17,605 nucleotides of DNA, from assembly GCA_003561495.1 (NCBI GenBank), contig PWWM01000183.1, forward strand, positions 1-17,605, read 5' to 3'. Under the pieces are notes generated by a model, which worked only from the letters and a program-made list of their open reading frames with translations, did no database searches and was not told where the DNA came from. This document shows, in pieces, positions 1 through 7,238 of this stretch; within the stretch, counting starts at the first letter, position 1; every line of letters starts with the position of its first letter. Source of the stretch: Gammaproteobacteria bacterium. GTDB lineage: Bacteria > Pseudomonadota > Gammaproteobacteria > Xanthomonadales > Wenzhouxiangellaceae. The position numbers were made by a program, and so were the translations under genes.

Positions 1-28
1 CGGTGACAGCCTGTCGCATTTCCCGGAA

Positions 29-556
29 ATGGCGCCCGAGCCGGGCCAGCCCGCCCCGGAACTGCAAGTCCGCCACCTCGATGGCAGCGAAGCGACTCTG
101 GCCCAGCTGATTGGTGAGAAGCCGATTGTCCTGCAGCTTGGATCGCATTCCTGCCCGGTGTACCGCTACCGTCGTTTCGACATCTTCAAGTTGCAAAGAG
201 AATACGCCGACCAGGTCAATTTCGTTGTGATCTACACCACCGAGGCCCACCCGGTCGGCGCCCACAGCCCCTATCGTGATCGCGAGTGGCTGAGCTTTCC
301 CAACTGGATCACCAACCCCCGCGTGCCGCAGCCGGAAACACTCGAACAGCGTCTCTCTCAGGCGGAGTGGTCGTCGGCCACCCTGGAACGCCCGGACCTG
401 ATCCTGGTTGATGAGCTCGACAACACCACCTGGAAATCCTACGGGGCCGCGCCGTCGGCAGCGTTCGTGATCGATACCAACGGCCTGATCGTGCTCAGAC
501 AACCGTGGGTCGAACCCCACGGCATCCGCGAGACGCTGGATCGATTGCTTCCCTGA
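29..556 (+). CDS. Deiodinase/redoxin-like thioredoxin-fold protein
   Basis: Thioredoxin-fold protein of the iodothyronine-deiodinase-like/redoxin group, about 175 residues. The segment LQLGSHSCPVYR (about residues 35-46) places Cys42 where vertebrate deiodinases carry selenocysteine in GS-x-x-U-P. The following FVVIYTTEAHPVG matches the deiodinase FLVVYIEEAH block, and the C-terminal part has the usual PSAAFVID strand with a cis-Pro-like PSA. Bacterial members are probably thiol peroxidases or reductases of unknown substrate; iodothyronine activity should not be assumed. The frame stays open to the left edge with no stop, so the true start may lie outside the window (the in-frame residues before Met are GDSLSHFPE). 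No signal peptide is seen from the Met shown. It converges on the cytochrome b gene 25 nt downstream. The family call is fairly sure; the start is not. Confidence 0.75.
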   Translation: MAPEPGQPAPELQVRHLDGSEATLAQLIGEKPIVLQLGSHSCPVYRYRRFDIFKLQREYADQVNFVVIYTTEAHPVGAHSPYRDREWLSFPNWITNPRVPQPETLEQRLSQAEWSSATLERPDLILVDELDNTTWKSYGAAPSAAFVIDTNGLIVLRQPWVEPHGIRETLDRLLP

Positions 557-582
557 GGGCGGATCGCCCGACTCTTCCGGGC
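557..582. terminator. Overlapping small hairpins between convergent genes
   Basis: Two mutually exclusive GC hairpins fill the 25-nt gap between the convergent redoxin and cytochrome genes. One pairs GGGCG (557-561) with CGCCC (565-569). The other pairs GCCCG (566-570) with CGGGC (578-582). There is no T-tract on either strand, so a bidirectional terminator is only a guess from position. Confidence 0.22.
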
Positions 583-1100
583 TACTGCCGCATGAAGTCG
601 ATCAGGTGGGCGATCGTGGCCAGGATGTGCAGGATCAGTAAGATCATGAGGTATCGCGCTGCATCCAGGTGCCAGCCGCGCCAGGCGATCGCGGCACGGG
701 AGCCTTCCGTCCACCACCATAGGCCGCCGGTGATGGCGGTCGCCAGCAGGGCCAGCAGTAGCAGACCCTTGATCACGTCGAACAGGCCGCCGGCCTCGTT
801 GGACGGGATGCGCAGGCGCACCAGCCCGGCCAGATCGGAAAACAGCAGGCGGAATCGTCCGAACGCCCAGGGAAAGTATTGACGCAGGCGACCCTGGGCC
901 AGGCAGGTCACCGTGAAGGTCACGGTCAGAACCAGGGCGATCATTCCAAGGATCAGATGCGACCAGACCCAGAAACTCGGACTGGGTGGAATCCGGTTGT
1001 ACAAATGGACCCACGGACTGGTCACGTACAACCAGCCGATCAACAGGATCAGCAATCCGTGCTGGACATGGACCCAGCGATGCAACCTGCCTCCTTTCAT
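582..1100 (-). CDS. Cytochrome b561-type di-haem membrane protein
   Basis: Integral membrane protein of 172 residues with four predicted helices (roughly residues 14-30, 44-67, 108-126 and 147-168), the plan of the b561/Ni-Fe-hydrogenase cytochrome b family. Candidate haem-ligand histidines lie where this family has them: His11/His14 at the start of helix 1, His48 in helix 2, and His144, His158 and His165 around helix 4. It would carry electrons within the inner membrane, probably to or from the quinone pool. The start at 1098-1100 is chosen because its ATG overlaps the hemG stop in an ATGA arrangement, implying translational coupling. A longer open frame upstream gives a non-hydrophobic, Arg/His-rich extension antisense-like in composition and overlapping hemG, so it is rejected. 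The partner of this cytochrome is inferred from linkage to be HemG. Confidence 0.82.
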   Translation of the reverse strand: MKGGRLHRWVHVQHGLLILLIGWLYVTSPWVHLYNRIPPSPSFWVWSHLILGMIALVLTVTFTVTCLAQGRLRQYFPWAFGRFRLLFSDLAGLVRLRIPSNEAGGLFDVIKGLLLLALLATAITGGLWWWTEGSRAAIAWRGWHLDAARYLMILLILHILATIAHLIDFMRQ

Positions 1101-1636
1101 TGCACGCGGCTGGCCGCGAACGCGGCGAAATCGCTGGCAAACGCTCGCACCTCGTCCCAGTCGGTGAAATCCACATGGGTGTCGAGTGCAGTGGGGCCCT
1201 TGTTCATCCACATGATGAAGCGGATCACCCAACGGTCCATCCGGCGGTAGCGTTGATAATTCAGCTCGCCACCAAAAACGCCGACCCGATCAGGCTGCCA
1301 CGGAATGGCGGCCAGGAAAGCCTTGGTGTAAGGATTGGTCTCCGGCATATTCTTGTGCGGCTTGCGCGCCACCAGGTTGACCGAGAAGAACGCGCCGGGT
1401 TTGGACTCGAGTATTTGATTGTGCTGTTCGATGAATTGCAACACGGCAGGGTTGTGCTTGCCGTTGCGAATGCTCGCCCCGATCAGCACCGCATCGAAAC
1501 CGGCCGGGTCGGGCACCTCGCCGGGCAAGGCCTGAAACTCGACCTCGAAACCGCCCGACTCCAATGCCGGGCGCATATACTCGCAAATCCTGCGGGTGTG
1601 CCCGTACACACCCGAGTGAAGCACCAGCATTTTCAT
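1097..1636 (-). CDS. hemG: HemG: quinone-dependent protoporphyrinogen IX dehydrogenase
   Basis: Flavodoxin-like FMN enzyme of 179 residues (E. coli HemG has 181) that oxidises protoporphyrinogen IX to protoporphyrin IX, the penultimate step of haem synthesis, and passes electrons to membrane quinones. The N-terminal phosphate loop LHSGVYGHT (about 6-14) binds FMN. IGASIRNGKH (about 52-61), FSVNLVARKP (84-93) with the HemG-specific insertion loop NMPETNPYTKAF, and the end block FTDWDEVRAFA (157-167) all match E. coli HemG closely. The start at 1636 has a good Shine-Dalgarno (AAGGTG, 8 nt upstream). The upstream in-frame Met at 1690 lacks one and would include a long hairpin. A TATGCT -10-like box lies at 1661-1666 on the minus strand. 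The gene overlaps the downstream cytochrome by 4 nt. Confidence 0.93.
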   Translation of the reverse strand: MKMLVLHSGVYGHTRRICEYMRPALESGGFEVEFQALPGEVPDPAGFDAVLIGASIRNGKHNPAVLQFIEQHNQILESKPGAFFSVNLVARKPHKNMPETNPYTKAFLAAIPWQPDRVGVFGGELNYQRYRRMDRWVIRFIMWMNKGPTALDTHVDFTDWDEVRAFASDFAAFAASRVQ

Positions 1637-1667
1637 GTTGTCACCTTGCACGGCCTCAGAAGCATAA

Positions 1668-1711
1668 TGCGCCCGGCGACTTGGTTGCATTCAGCCCGGT
1701 CGCCGGGCGCA
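1668..1711. other. 13-bp perfect inverted repeat upstream of hemG
   Basis: A perfect 13-bp stem (TGCGCCCGGCGAC at 1668-1680 with its complement at 1699-1711) closes an 18-nt loop. It sits between the end of the S46 peptidase gene and the start of hemG, both on the minus strand. It ends 31 nt before the hemG ATG and next to a TATGCT box. There is no T-run after the stem on the minus strand. It could be a factor-assisted terminator for the peptidase transcript, a leader hairpin or an operator; the sequence alone does not decide. Confidence 0.5.
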
Positions 1712-1872
1712 ATTCACCGTTCGAGGATAACCATCATGAGCCGAAGATTATTTGACCTCGCGCATTTTTTGGAGGTGAAATTCTCGCCTTAGCGTGCACC
1801 TTCCGAGATGACGGCAAGAATCCACAAATGCCCGCACTCACCGAATTCAAGCGCCTTAGACAACCTGTCCGC

Positions 1873-4035
1873 CTACCGAACGATCTCCATCTCCTCGATC
1901 AGCGCATGGGCGCCGTCGACCTTGTCCATCTGCCACAACATGAAGCGGGTGTCGACATGGATGGAGCGGGTGGTGCGGGGGTCGAAGTCCCAGTCGGAAT
2001 TGACGCTTTCGATGGTGCCGTCAAACAGCAGCCCGACCAGTTCGCCATCGGCATTGAGGGTGGCCGAACCGGAATTGCCGCCGGTCACATCCAGATCGGA
2101 AAGAAAGTTGACCGGCACCGAGCCCAGGCTTTCGAGCTTGTAGGGGCCATAGTCACCGGCGCGAATCCGCTCAAGCTGTGCTTCCGGTGCATCGAACGGC
2201 GACTCGCCGGTGTCCTTTTCAAGAATGCCTTCCAGGGTGGTGAACGGCGCGTACATCAAGCCGTCCCTGGGTGAGCCGCCCATGACCGTGCCGTAAGTGA
2301 TGCGCAGGGTGGAGTTGGCATCCGGGTAGGCGGCATAGCCTTCGGATCGTTGCCAGTTGATGATGGCTTCCATGTAGTCCGGGCGCAGGATGCTCATGCG
2401 ACCGGTGCGATCCTTGGACTGGCGCTCAAGCGCCATGTCATGTTCGAACAGGGCGACCGCAAGCTGAATGAACGGATCATCGCTGCTTTCGAATTCCTCG
2501 AGTTCGGCGTCCATCAATGCCAGGCGCCGGTCAACTTCGCCCAATCCGGTTTCGGCATAGTGGCGGTCGAGAATCCGGCCGACGATTTCTTCGTTCCATC
2601 CGTCCGGCAGACCAAGCGCCTCATCGAGCGCTGCAACGCGCGCCGTTGCCGGGGCATTCATGTACTGCTGAAGGAAATGCAGCCACACGGCCCGGTCCAC
2701 GGCCGGGTCATAGCGGCGATCCAGCGCCTGCATGCCCTGGCGGAAGAAGGTCATGTCACGTTGCTGGAAACCGGACTCACGCTCGGCATCGGGCTTTTGC
2801 CGTTCATGCGCCAGGCGGTACAGTCGCTGCGCAGTCGACAACAGGCTGGCGCGGGTGGCATTGGTGTAATACCAGTTATCGCGGGCGGCCTGGGTGATCT
2901 CCTCACTGAGCGCATCCAGTTGCGCCAGCGTCTCGGTAAAGCCGCGGTCGGGCGCTTCGGCTTCGATCCAGGCATTGAGCGCCTGTTCGCGCTGCTGGCG
3001 GCGGTCGACCAGGCCCACCCTTCGGGCGCCCTCGATCTGCCCGCCCAGGTTTTTATGAAAGTTGTTCAGCCCGGCCAGCAGACCCTCATACTTGATGCGT
3101 GCATCCGTGCCTTCCGGGGCGGCTTCTTCGACGGTGGCGATCCAGCCTTCGAGCATGTCGATGGTCCTGGGATAGCGCCACTCGAAAGTGTTGACGACCT
3201 CGGCCATGCGCGCGTAACGCTGGGTCGAGCCGGGATATCCGGCCGCCATGACGAAATCGCCATCTTCCAGGCCGGCGGCCGAGACCTTCAGGTAGTGCTC
3301 GGGCTCGAACGGTACGTTGTCCTCCGAGTATTCGGCCGGCAATCCATCCGGCCCCACCCAGGCGCGGTAGAAACCGTAGTCGCCGGTATGGCGCGGCCAC
3401 ATCCAGTTGTCGATGTCACCGCCGTACTTGCCGACGTTGTCGCCGGGGGCATAGACCAGGCGCACGTCCTGGATTTCCAGTCGGTCGATGAGCTTGTATT
3501 GCAGCCCGCCGTAAAAACTCGAGACCTGGCAGCGATGACCGGGCTGCTGCTCGCATTCTGCAATGATGTCCTTGCGCCGGGCCTCGATGGTTTCATTGAT
3601 CGTCACGCCATCCATGTCGGCGCCGATATCCGCCCGGACCCGGTCGGTGACATCCTCGACGGCCACGGTCACGTACACCCGCGTACCCGGCGCAGCGGGC
3701 AACTCTGCATCACTGCTTTCGGCCAGAAAACCCTCCACCAGGTAGTTGTTATCAGCCGTGGAGTTGAACTGGATCGAACCTCTCAGGCAGTGGTGGTTGG
3801 TGATGACCAGGCCCTGGGGCGAGACGAAGCTGGCGGTACAACCTCCCAGCGAAATGACCGCCCCCATGGGAAAGCCGGTCAGGTCGGTCAGGCTTTCAGG
3901 GTCGAGCGCCAGGCCCGTGGCGCGCAAGTCGTCGGCAATCTCCGGCAACTGGTCGGGCGTCCACATGCCTTCCTTGGCAAAGGCGGAAGAGCCAATGACG
4001 ACCGTAGCCGCCAATGCGAAAAATACGTATTTCAT
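1873..4035 (-). CDS. Secreted S46 family dipeptidyl peptidase (DPP7-type)
   Basis: Serine exopeptidase of family S46 (DPP7/DPP11/DAP BII), 720 residues, the family's usual length. It removes dipeptides from the N-terminus of peptides in the periplasm or outside the cell. A Sec signal peptide is clear (residues 1-20, cleavage after SSAFA). The chymotrypsin-like triad is visible: His81 or His82 in TNHHC, Asp219 in WPRHTGDY, and Ser655 in GGNSGSA. The specificity position 673 is Gly (LLFDGT). From family knowledge, Gly673 is typical of DPP7, which prefers hydrophobic P1, while Arg673 marks the Asp/Glu-specific DPP11. The alpha-helical cap occupies about residues 280-560. The start has AGGAG 10 nt upstream. 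It lies 76 nt downstream of the SDR gene on the same strand, with its own -10-like GATAAT in the gap. Confidence 0.95.
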   Translation of the reverse strand: MKYVFFALAATVVIGSSAFAKEGMWTPDQLPEIADDLRATGLALDPESLTDLTGFPMGAVISLGGCTASFVSPQGLVITNHHCLRGSIQFNSTADNNYLVEGFLAESSDAELPAAPGTRVYVTVAVEDVTDRVRADIGADMDGVTINETIEARRKDIIAECEQQPGHRCQVSSFYGGLQYKLIDRLEIQDVRLVYAPGDNVGKYGGDIDNWMWPRHTGDYGFYRAWVGPDGLPAEYSEDNVPFEPEHYLKVSAAGLEDGDFVMAAGYPGSTQRYARMAEVVNTFEWRYPRTIDMLEGWIATVEEAAPEGTDARIKYEGLLAGLNNFHKNLGGQIEGARRVGLVDRRQQREQALNAWIEAEAPDRGFTETLAQLDALSEEITQAARDNWYYTNATRASLLSTAQRLYRLAHERQKPDAERESGFQQRDMTFFRQGMQALDRRYDPAVDRAVWLHFLQQYMNAPATARVAALDEALGLPDGWNEEIVGRILDRHYAETGLGEVDRRLALMDAELEEFESSDDPFIQLAVALFEHDMALERQSKDRTGRMSILRPDYMEAIINWQRSEGYAAYPDANSTLRITYGTVMGGSPRDGLMYAPFTTLEGILEKDTGESPFDAPEAQLERIRAGDYGPYKLESLGSVPVNFLSDLDVTGGNSGSATLNADGELVGLLFDGTIESVNSDWDFDPRTTRSIHVDTRFMLWQMDKVDGAHALIEEMEIVR

Positions 4036-4076
4036 GGATTCGTGACTCCTGCTGCGCGGCCGGGGACGTACCGCCT

Positions 4077-4082
4077 ATTATC
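4077..4082 (-). promoter_or_regulatory. Possible -10 box of the S46 peptidase gene
   Basis: GATAAT on the minus strand, about 42 nt upstream of the peptidase ATG, in an AT-rich patch within the 76-nt gap after the SDR gene. No convincing -35 at 16-18 nt was found, so this is weak evidence that the peptidase is transcribed separately. Confidence 0.25.
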
Positions 4083-4111
4083 GGAAGTTCTCTATATTAA
4101 CCCCTCCAGCC

Positions 4112-4843
4112 TTACCAGGGCACCGGTTTACCTTTGTAATCAACGCACCCTCCGGACTGTTCAGCCCCCAGGCTCTCGATGACTTCGTGAATTTCGGCAG
4201 CGGCGGTTTCCGGTGTACGTACGTTCAGCCCGGACTTTCCGAATGGTTGGGACAGCGGGGTGTCTACCGTGCCGGGATGCAAGGCGACACAGATCGCTTC
4301 AGGGGCATTGCGTCGCAACTCGATGGCCGCCGTTCGAACCAGTTGATTGAGCGCGGCCTTGGAAGCGCGATAACTGTACCAGCCGCCCAGGCGATTGTCG
4401 CCGATCGAGCCAACCCGGGCCGACAGGGTTGCGAACACTGACTTGCCCGATCGGGACAACAACGGCAGAAAGTATTTTATCAACAGTGCCGGACCAATGG
4501 CGTTGACGGCAAAAGCATGGGCCATGTGCTTCGGGTCAATCTGCCGCCAGGATTTTTCCGGCATGAAGTCTTTATCATGCAGAAATCCGGTCGCATCGAA
4601 TACCAATCGCAGATCAAGACGATTGGCCGCAACGACTTCGGCCGCCCTGGCCACGCTGTCTTCAACAGTGACATCAATGGCCGGGTCCGAACCGCGCGAC
4701 AAGCCCATAACCTGATCAAATCGGCCTTCACGATCCAGCCGCTCGACCATGGCTTGGCCAATTCCACCGGCGCCCACAACCACCGCCAGCCCTTTCGATT
4801 CCAGGCTGGACCCGTTCTGTTGTCGTTCCGACTTCACTTTCAT
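4112..4843 (-). CDS. Short-chain dehydrogenase/reductase (SDR)
   Basis: Classical SDR oxidoreductase of 243 residues, NAD(P)-dependent, cytosolic, substrate unknown. The Rossmann loop GAGGIG is at 24-29, the NAIG motif with Asn114 after strand 4, Ser141 in TLSARVGS, and the active pair Tyr158-x3-Lys162 in YSYRASK. HPGTVDTPLSQPF (189-201) is the usual segment after strand 6. The overall layout, including LSARVGSIGDN and the PGTVDTPLS block, resembles the C-factor/CsgA-like or YciK-like SDRs that act on small carbonyls, but specificity cannot be read. Asp residues after strand 2 are absent and GLSRGSD follows, a basic residue (Arg50) that fits NADP(H). It is divergent from the M28 gene across a 159-nt region and precedes the S46 gene on the same strand. 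The Shine-Dalgarno is weak, so the start could shift by a few codons. Confidence 0.88.
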   Translation of the reverse strand: MKVKSERQQNGSSLESKGLAVVVGAGGIGQAMVERLDREGRFDQVMGLSRGSDPAIDVTVEDSVARAAEVVAANRLDLRLVFDATGFLHDKDFMPEKSWRQIDPKHMAHAFAVNAIGPALLIKYFLPLLSRSGKSVFATLSARVGSIGDNRLGGWYSYRASKAALNQLVRTAAIELRRNAPEAICVALHPGTVDTPLSQPFGKSGLNVRTPETAAAEIHEVIESLGAEQSGGCVDYKGKPVPW

Positions 4844-4949
4844 CCACTAATGATGTCTGGCCGATGCCATCAAAATGTGATGAGGCCTTACAGATCGACC
4901 GATATCGTGCCTGAGCACATCCAACACCCCACTCCATATCGCGTATCAT

Positions 4950-4982
4950 TGCTCCGGCTCCCGATCATCAGGAGCACTTTTT
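4950..4982 (+). terminator. Terminator-like hairpin in the M28 leader
   Basis: GCTCC (4957-4961) pairs with GGAGC (4971-4975), or alternatively TGCTCC (4950-4955) with GGAGCA (4971-4976). Five T residues follow at 4978-4982. It lies 20 nt ahead of the M28 peptidase start, in the shared upstream region with the SDR gene, where no plus-strand gene needs terminating. If real, it would act as an attenuator in the leader. The stem is short. Confidence 0.25.
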
Positions 4983-5002
4983 CGATCAACCAAGAGACCC
5001 CA

Positions 5003-6613
5003 ATGATTTTCCGATCCTTCAAAGTTCTGCTGGTGGCTGGACTGCTCGCCACCACCTTCCATACTGTCCCATTCCACGCGCATGCCGCCGGCGATGAGCG
5101 GGTTGACCTGGAGATGGTCTCCAAGATTCGCCAGGAGGGTCTGCACCGTTCCCAGGTCATGGAAACCCTGACTCATCTGACCGACAACATCGGTCCACGC
5201 TTGACCGGGTCGCCGGCAATGACCAAGGCCAACAACTGGACGCGTGATCAGCTCGAAGAGTGGGGCCTGGAAAATGCCCGCCTTGAAGGCTTTGATTTCG
5301 GGCGCGGCTGGTCCTTCGACTATGTATCCGTGCACATGACCGCACCACGTCACCAACCACTGATCGCCTATCCTCGCGCCTGGACCCCCGGTACGGAACA
5401 CTCGGTGACCGGGCCGGTGGTACGCGTGGAACTGAGCACCGAGGAAGAGCTTGAGGAGGCTCGCGGCACGCTGGAAGGAAAAATCATCCTGATGGATGAT
5501 CCACGCCAGGGCGACGACCGCATGGACCCGAGCGTTCGCCGGCATGACGAGGAGGCGCTGTCCGACATCGTCAGCTTCCCGATTCCCGACGATCGCCGTG
5601 GCTGGAACAGAGCTGAATGGGCACGCCGGGCCGCATTTCGCGAACAGCTCAACGAGTTCCTGGTGGAAGAAGGTGTGGCCGCGACCATCCACATCAGTTC
5701 CTGGGATCACGGCATCGTCCGCGTCATGGCCGGCGCCGATTACGCCCTCGATGCCAACGCCGGGGTGCCATCGCTGCAGATGGCCGCTGAACACTACAAT
5801 CTGCTCTCGCGCCTAGTGGCCGATGAACAGGAAGTCGAGGTCCGCGTCCATGTCCGCGCGCAATTCCACGAAGAAGACAGCCAGGCCTACAACACCCTGG
5901 CCGAGATCCCCGGCCGAGGCCGCACGGCACGGGAAATCGTCATGGCCGGCGCCCACATGGATTCCTGGCACGCCGGCCAAGGGGCGACCGACAACGCCAG
6001 CGGAGTCGCCGTGGTCATGGAAGCGGTGCGTATTCTCAAGGCGCTGGAAGTTCAGCCGCGCCGCACGATCCGCGTCGCCTTGTGGAGTGGCGAGGAACAG
6101 GGACTGCTCGGCAGTCGCGACTATGTCGAACGCTATATCGCCACCCGGCCAGAACATACCGACGAAGAACAGCTGGCCTTGCCCGAGCGCTTTCGCGAGC
6201 CAACCTGGCCCATCGAACCGCTCCCGGGACATGCGCGTCATATCGCCTATTTCAATTTCGACAACGGCAGCGGACGCATCCGCGGCATCAACGCCGAGGA
6301 AAACGTCGCAGCCGCCGAAGTCTTTCGCGCCTGGCTAAAACCCCTGCATGACCTGGATGCCAATACCGTGACCCTGCGCCGCACCGGCAGTACCGATCAC
6401 GTGCCTTTTGATCGTGTCGGGGTGCCGGGCTTCCAGTTCATCCAGGACCCGCTCGATTACTTCGGTCGCACCCACCACACCCATCTGGATACCCGCGAAT
6501 ATGTTCGCCGTGAGGACCTGATGCAGTCGGCCGTGGTGCTCGCGGTATTCCTCTACCATGCAGCAATGCGCGACGAGCCCTTGCCACGCATGCCCATCCC
6601 TCAGGAACCCTGA
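5003..6613 (+). CDS. Secreted M28 family zinc peptidase with PA domain
   Basis: Zinc-dependent exopeptidase of family M28, 536 residues, likely a periplasmic or secreted aminopeptidase/carboxypeptidase Q-like enzyme. A signal peptide is seen (about residues 1-29, ending HAHAA). A protease-associated insert spans roughly 120-280, and the catalytic domain about 295-520. The co-catalytic zinc set is complete: His318 and Asp320 in GAHMDSW, bridging Asp330 in ATDNASG, Glu364 (base) and Glu365 in SGEEQG, Asp420 in NFDNGSG, and His491/492 in RTHHTHLDT. The start at 5003 is chosen over an upstream in-frame ATG at 4517 because it begins the signal peptide, has AAGAGA close upstream, and avoids a long overlap with the SDR gene. 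It ends 9 nt from the convergent lipoprotein gene. With the nearby S46 enzyme it suggests extracytoplasmic peptide use. Confidence 0.95.
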   Translation: MIFRSFKVLLVAGLLATTFHTVPFHAHAAGDERVDLEMVSKIRQEGLHRSQVMETLTHLTDNIGPRLTGSPAMTKANNWTRDQLEEWGLENARLEGFDFGRGWSFDYVSVHMTAPRHQPLIAYPRAWTPGTEHSVTGPVVRVELSTEEELEEARGTLEGKIILMDDPRQGDDRMDPSVRRHDEEALSDIVSFPIPDDRRGWNRAEWARRAAFREQLNEFLVEEGVAATIHISSWDHGIVRVMAGADYALDANAGVPSLQMAAEHYNLLSRLVADEQEVEVRVHVRAQFHEEDSQAYNTLAEIPGRGRTAREIVMAGAHMDSWHAGQGATDNASGVAVVMEAVRILKALEVQPRRTIRVALWSGEEQGLLGSRDYVERYIATRPEHTDEEQLALPERFREPTWPIEPLPGHARHIAYFNFDNGSGRIRGINAEENVAAAEVFRAWLKPLHDLDANTVTLRRTGSTDHVPFDRVGVPGFQFIQDPLDYFGRTHHTHLDTREYVRREDLMQSAVVLAVFLYHAAMRDEPLPRMPIPQEP

Positions 6614-6622
6614 GGGCCGGGC

Positions 6623-7156
6623 TTACCGCTCCATCAGTTCCTCGAGCCGGCGGATCTGCTCCCGACTCAAAGTGGCTCGCACGTCTTCCTGCCAGCGCGT
6701 CTCGGCCTCGACAAGCTCTTGCTCGATCAGGCCGGATTGCTCGCGCAATTCGGCCAGGCGATCGGCATCACCTGCAGCTTCCATCTCCAGGTCGCGCTGC
6801 ACTTCCAGTTGCTCACGGCCCTCCAGACGGGCCTGGTAAAGCGCTTCGCGCGCTTCCAGCAAGCTGGTGCGCTGTTCGGGCTCAAGCTGCAAATGCTCGG
6901 CCAGTTCGTCGTCATCCCACCAGCGCAACGTATCGCCTTCATCGGTAGTCGGGTCGTAGTGCTCGTCGCGCGCGGGTGCCGGAGGCTCGGGTTCCGGAGT
7001 CACCTCAGGTTCCGGCGCTTCGAAAGTTTCGGTGCGCTGCGGCTCAATGCGCTCTTCCGGTTCCGGCGGCGGTTCAGGCGGCGGCTCCGGCTCGCCACAG
7101 CCGCTCAAAGCCAGCGTGAAAGCGAAAAAAATCGAAGCGGTCAGTAACTGTCGCAT
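6623..7156 (-). CDS. Lipoprotein with Pro/Glu-rich linker and Spy/CpxP-like helical domain
   Basis: A 177-residue lipoprotein. Residues 1-20 form a lipoprotein signal with lipobox ALSGC (lipidated Cys20). GE follows, so it is not a classical inner-membrane Asp+2 signal and outer-membrane sorting is possible. Residues 21-70 are a low-complexity Pro/Glu linker (PEPPPEPPPEPEE, PEPEVTPEPEPP). Residues 80-177 are charged and helical, with two LxxEQ elements (LEPEQRTSLLEA near 91 and LSREQIRRLEEL near 164) that recall the LTxxQ motifs of Spy/CpxP periplasmic chaperones or adaptors. The length fits that family with an added linker. It follows the ADP-ribosylglycohydrolase gene by 82 nt on the same strand and may be the last gene of that run. 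The Shine-Dalgarno is weak. The Spy-like assignment is tentative. Confidence 0.82.
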   Translation of the reverse strand: MRQLLTASIFFAFTLALSGCGEPEPPPEPPPEPEERIEPQRTETFEAPEPEVTPEPEPPAPARDEHYDPTTDEGDTLRWWDDDELAEHLQLEPEQRTSLLEAREALYQARLEGREQLEVQRDLEMEAAGDADRLAELREQSGLIEQELVEAETRWQEDVRATLSREQIRRLEELMER

Positions 7157-7238
7157 AAGTCATTCATGGATTGACATGTACTGGTTCCGACAGGAATGAG
7201 CGCCGGCTGTTCCGTTCATTCCAGGTTCCGGAATCGAT

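Noticed and set aside
2350..4182. A 610-codon open frame on the plus strand opposite the S46 peptidase gene
   Set aside because: It is antisense to a gene with a signal peptide and complete catalytic triad, has no recognisable motif, and is explained by GC-rich codon bias keeping the opposite frame open.
4517..5002. A 162-codon N-terminal extension of the M28 peptidase
   Set aside because: It is antisense to the SDR gene, not protein-like, and would bury the clear signal peptide that starts at 5003.
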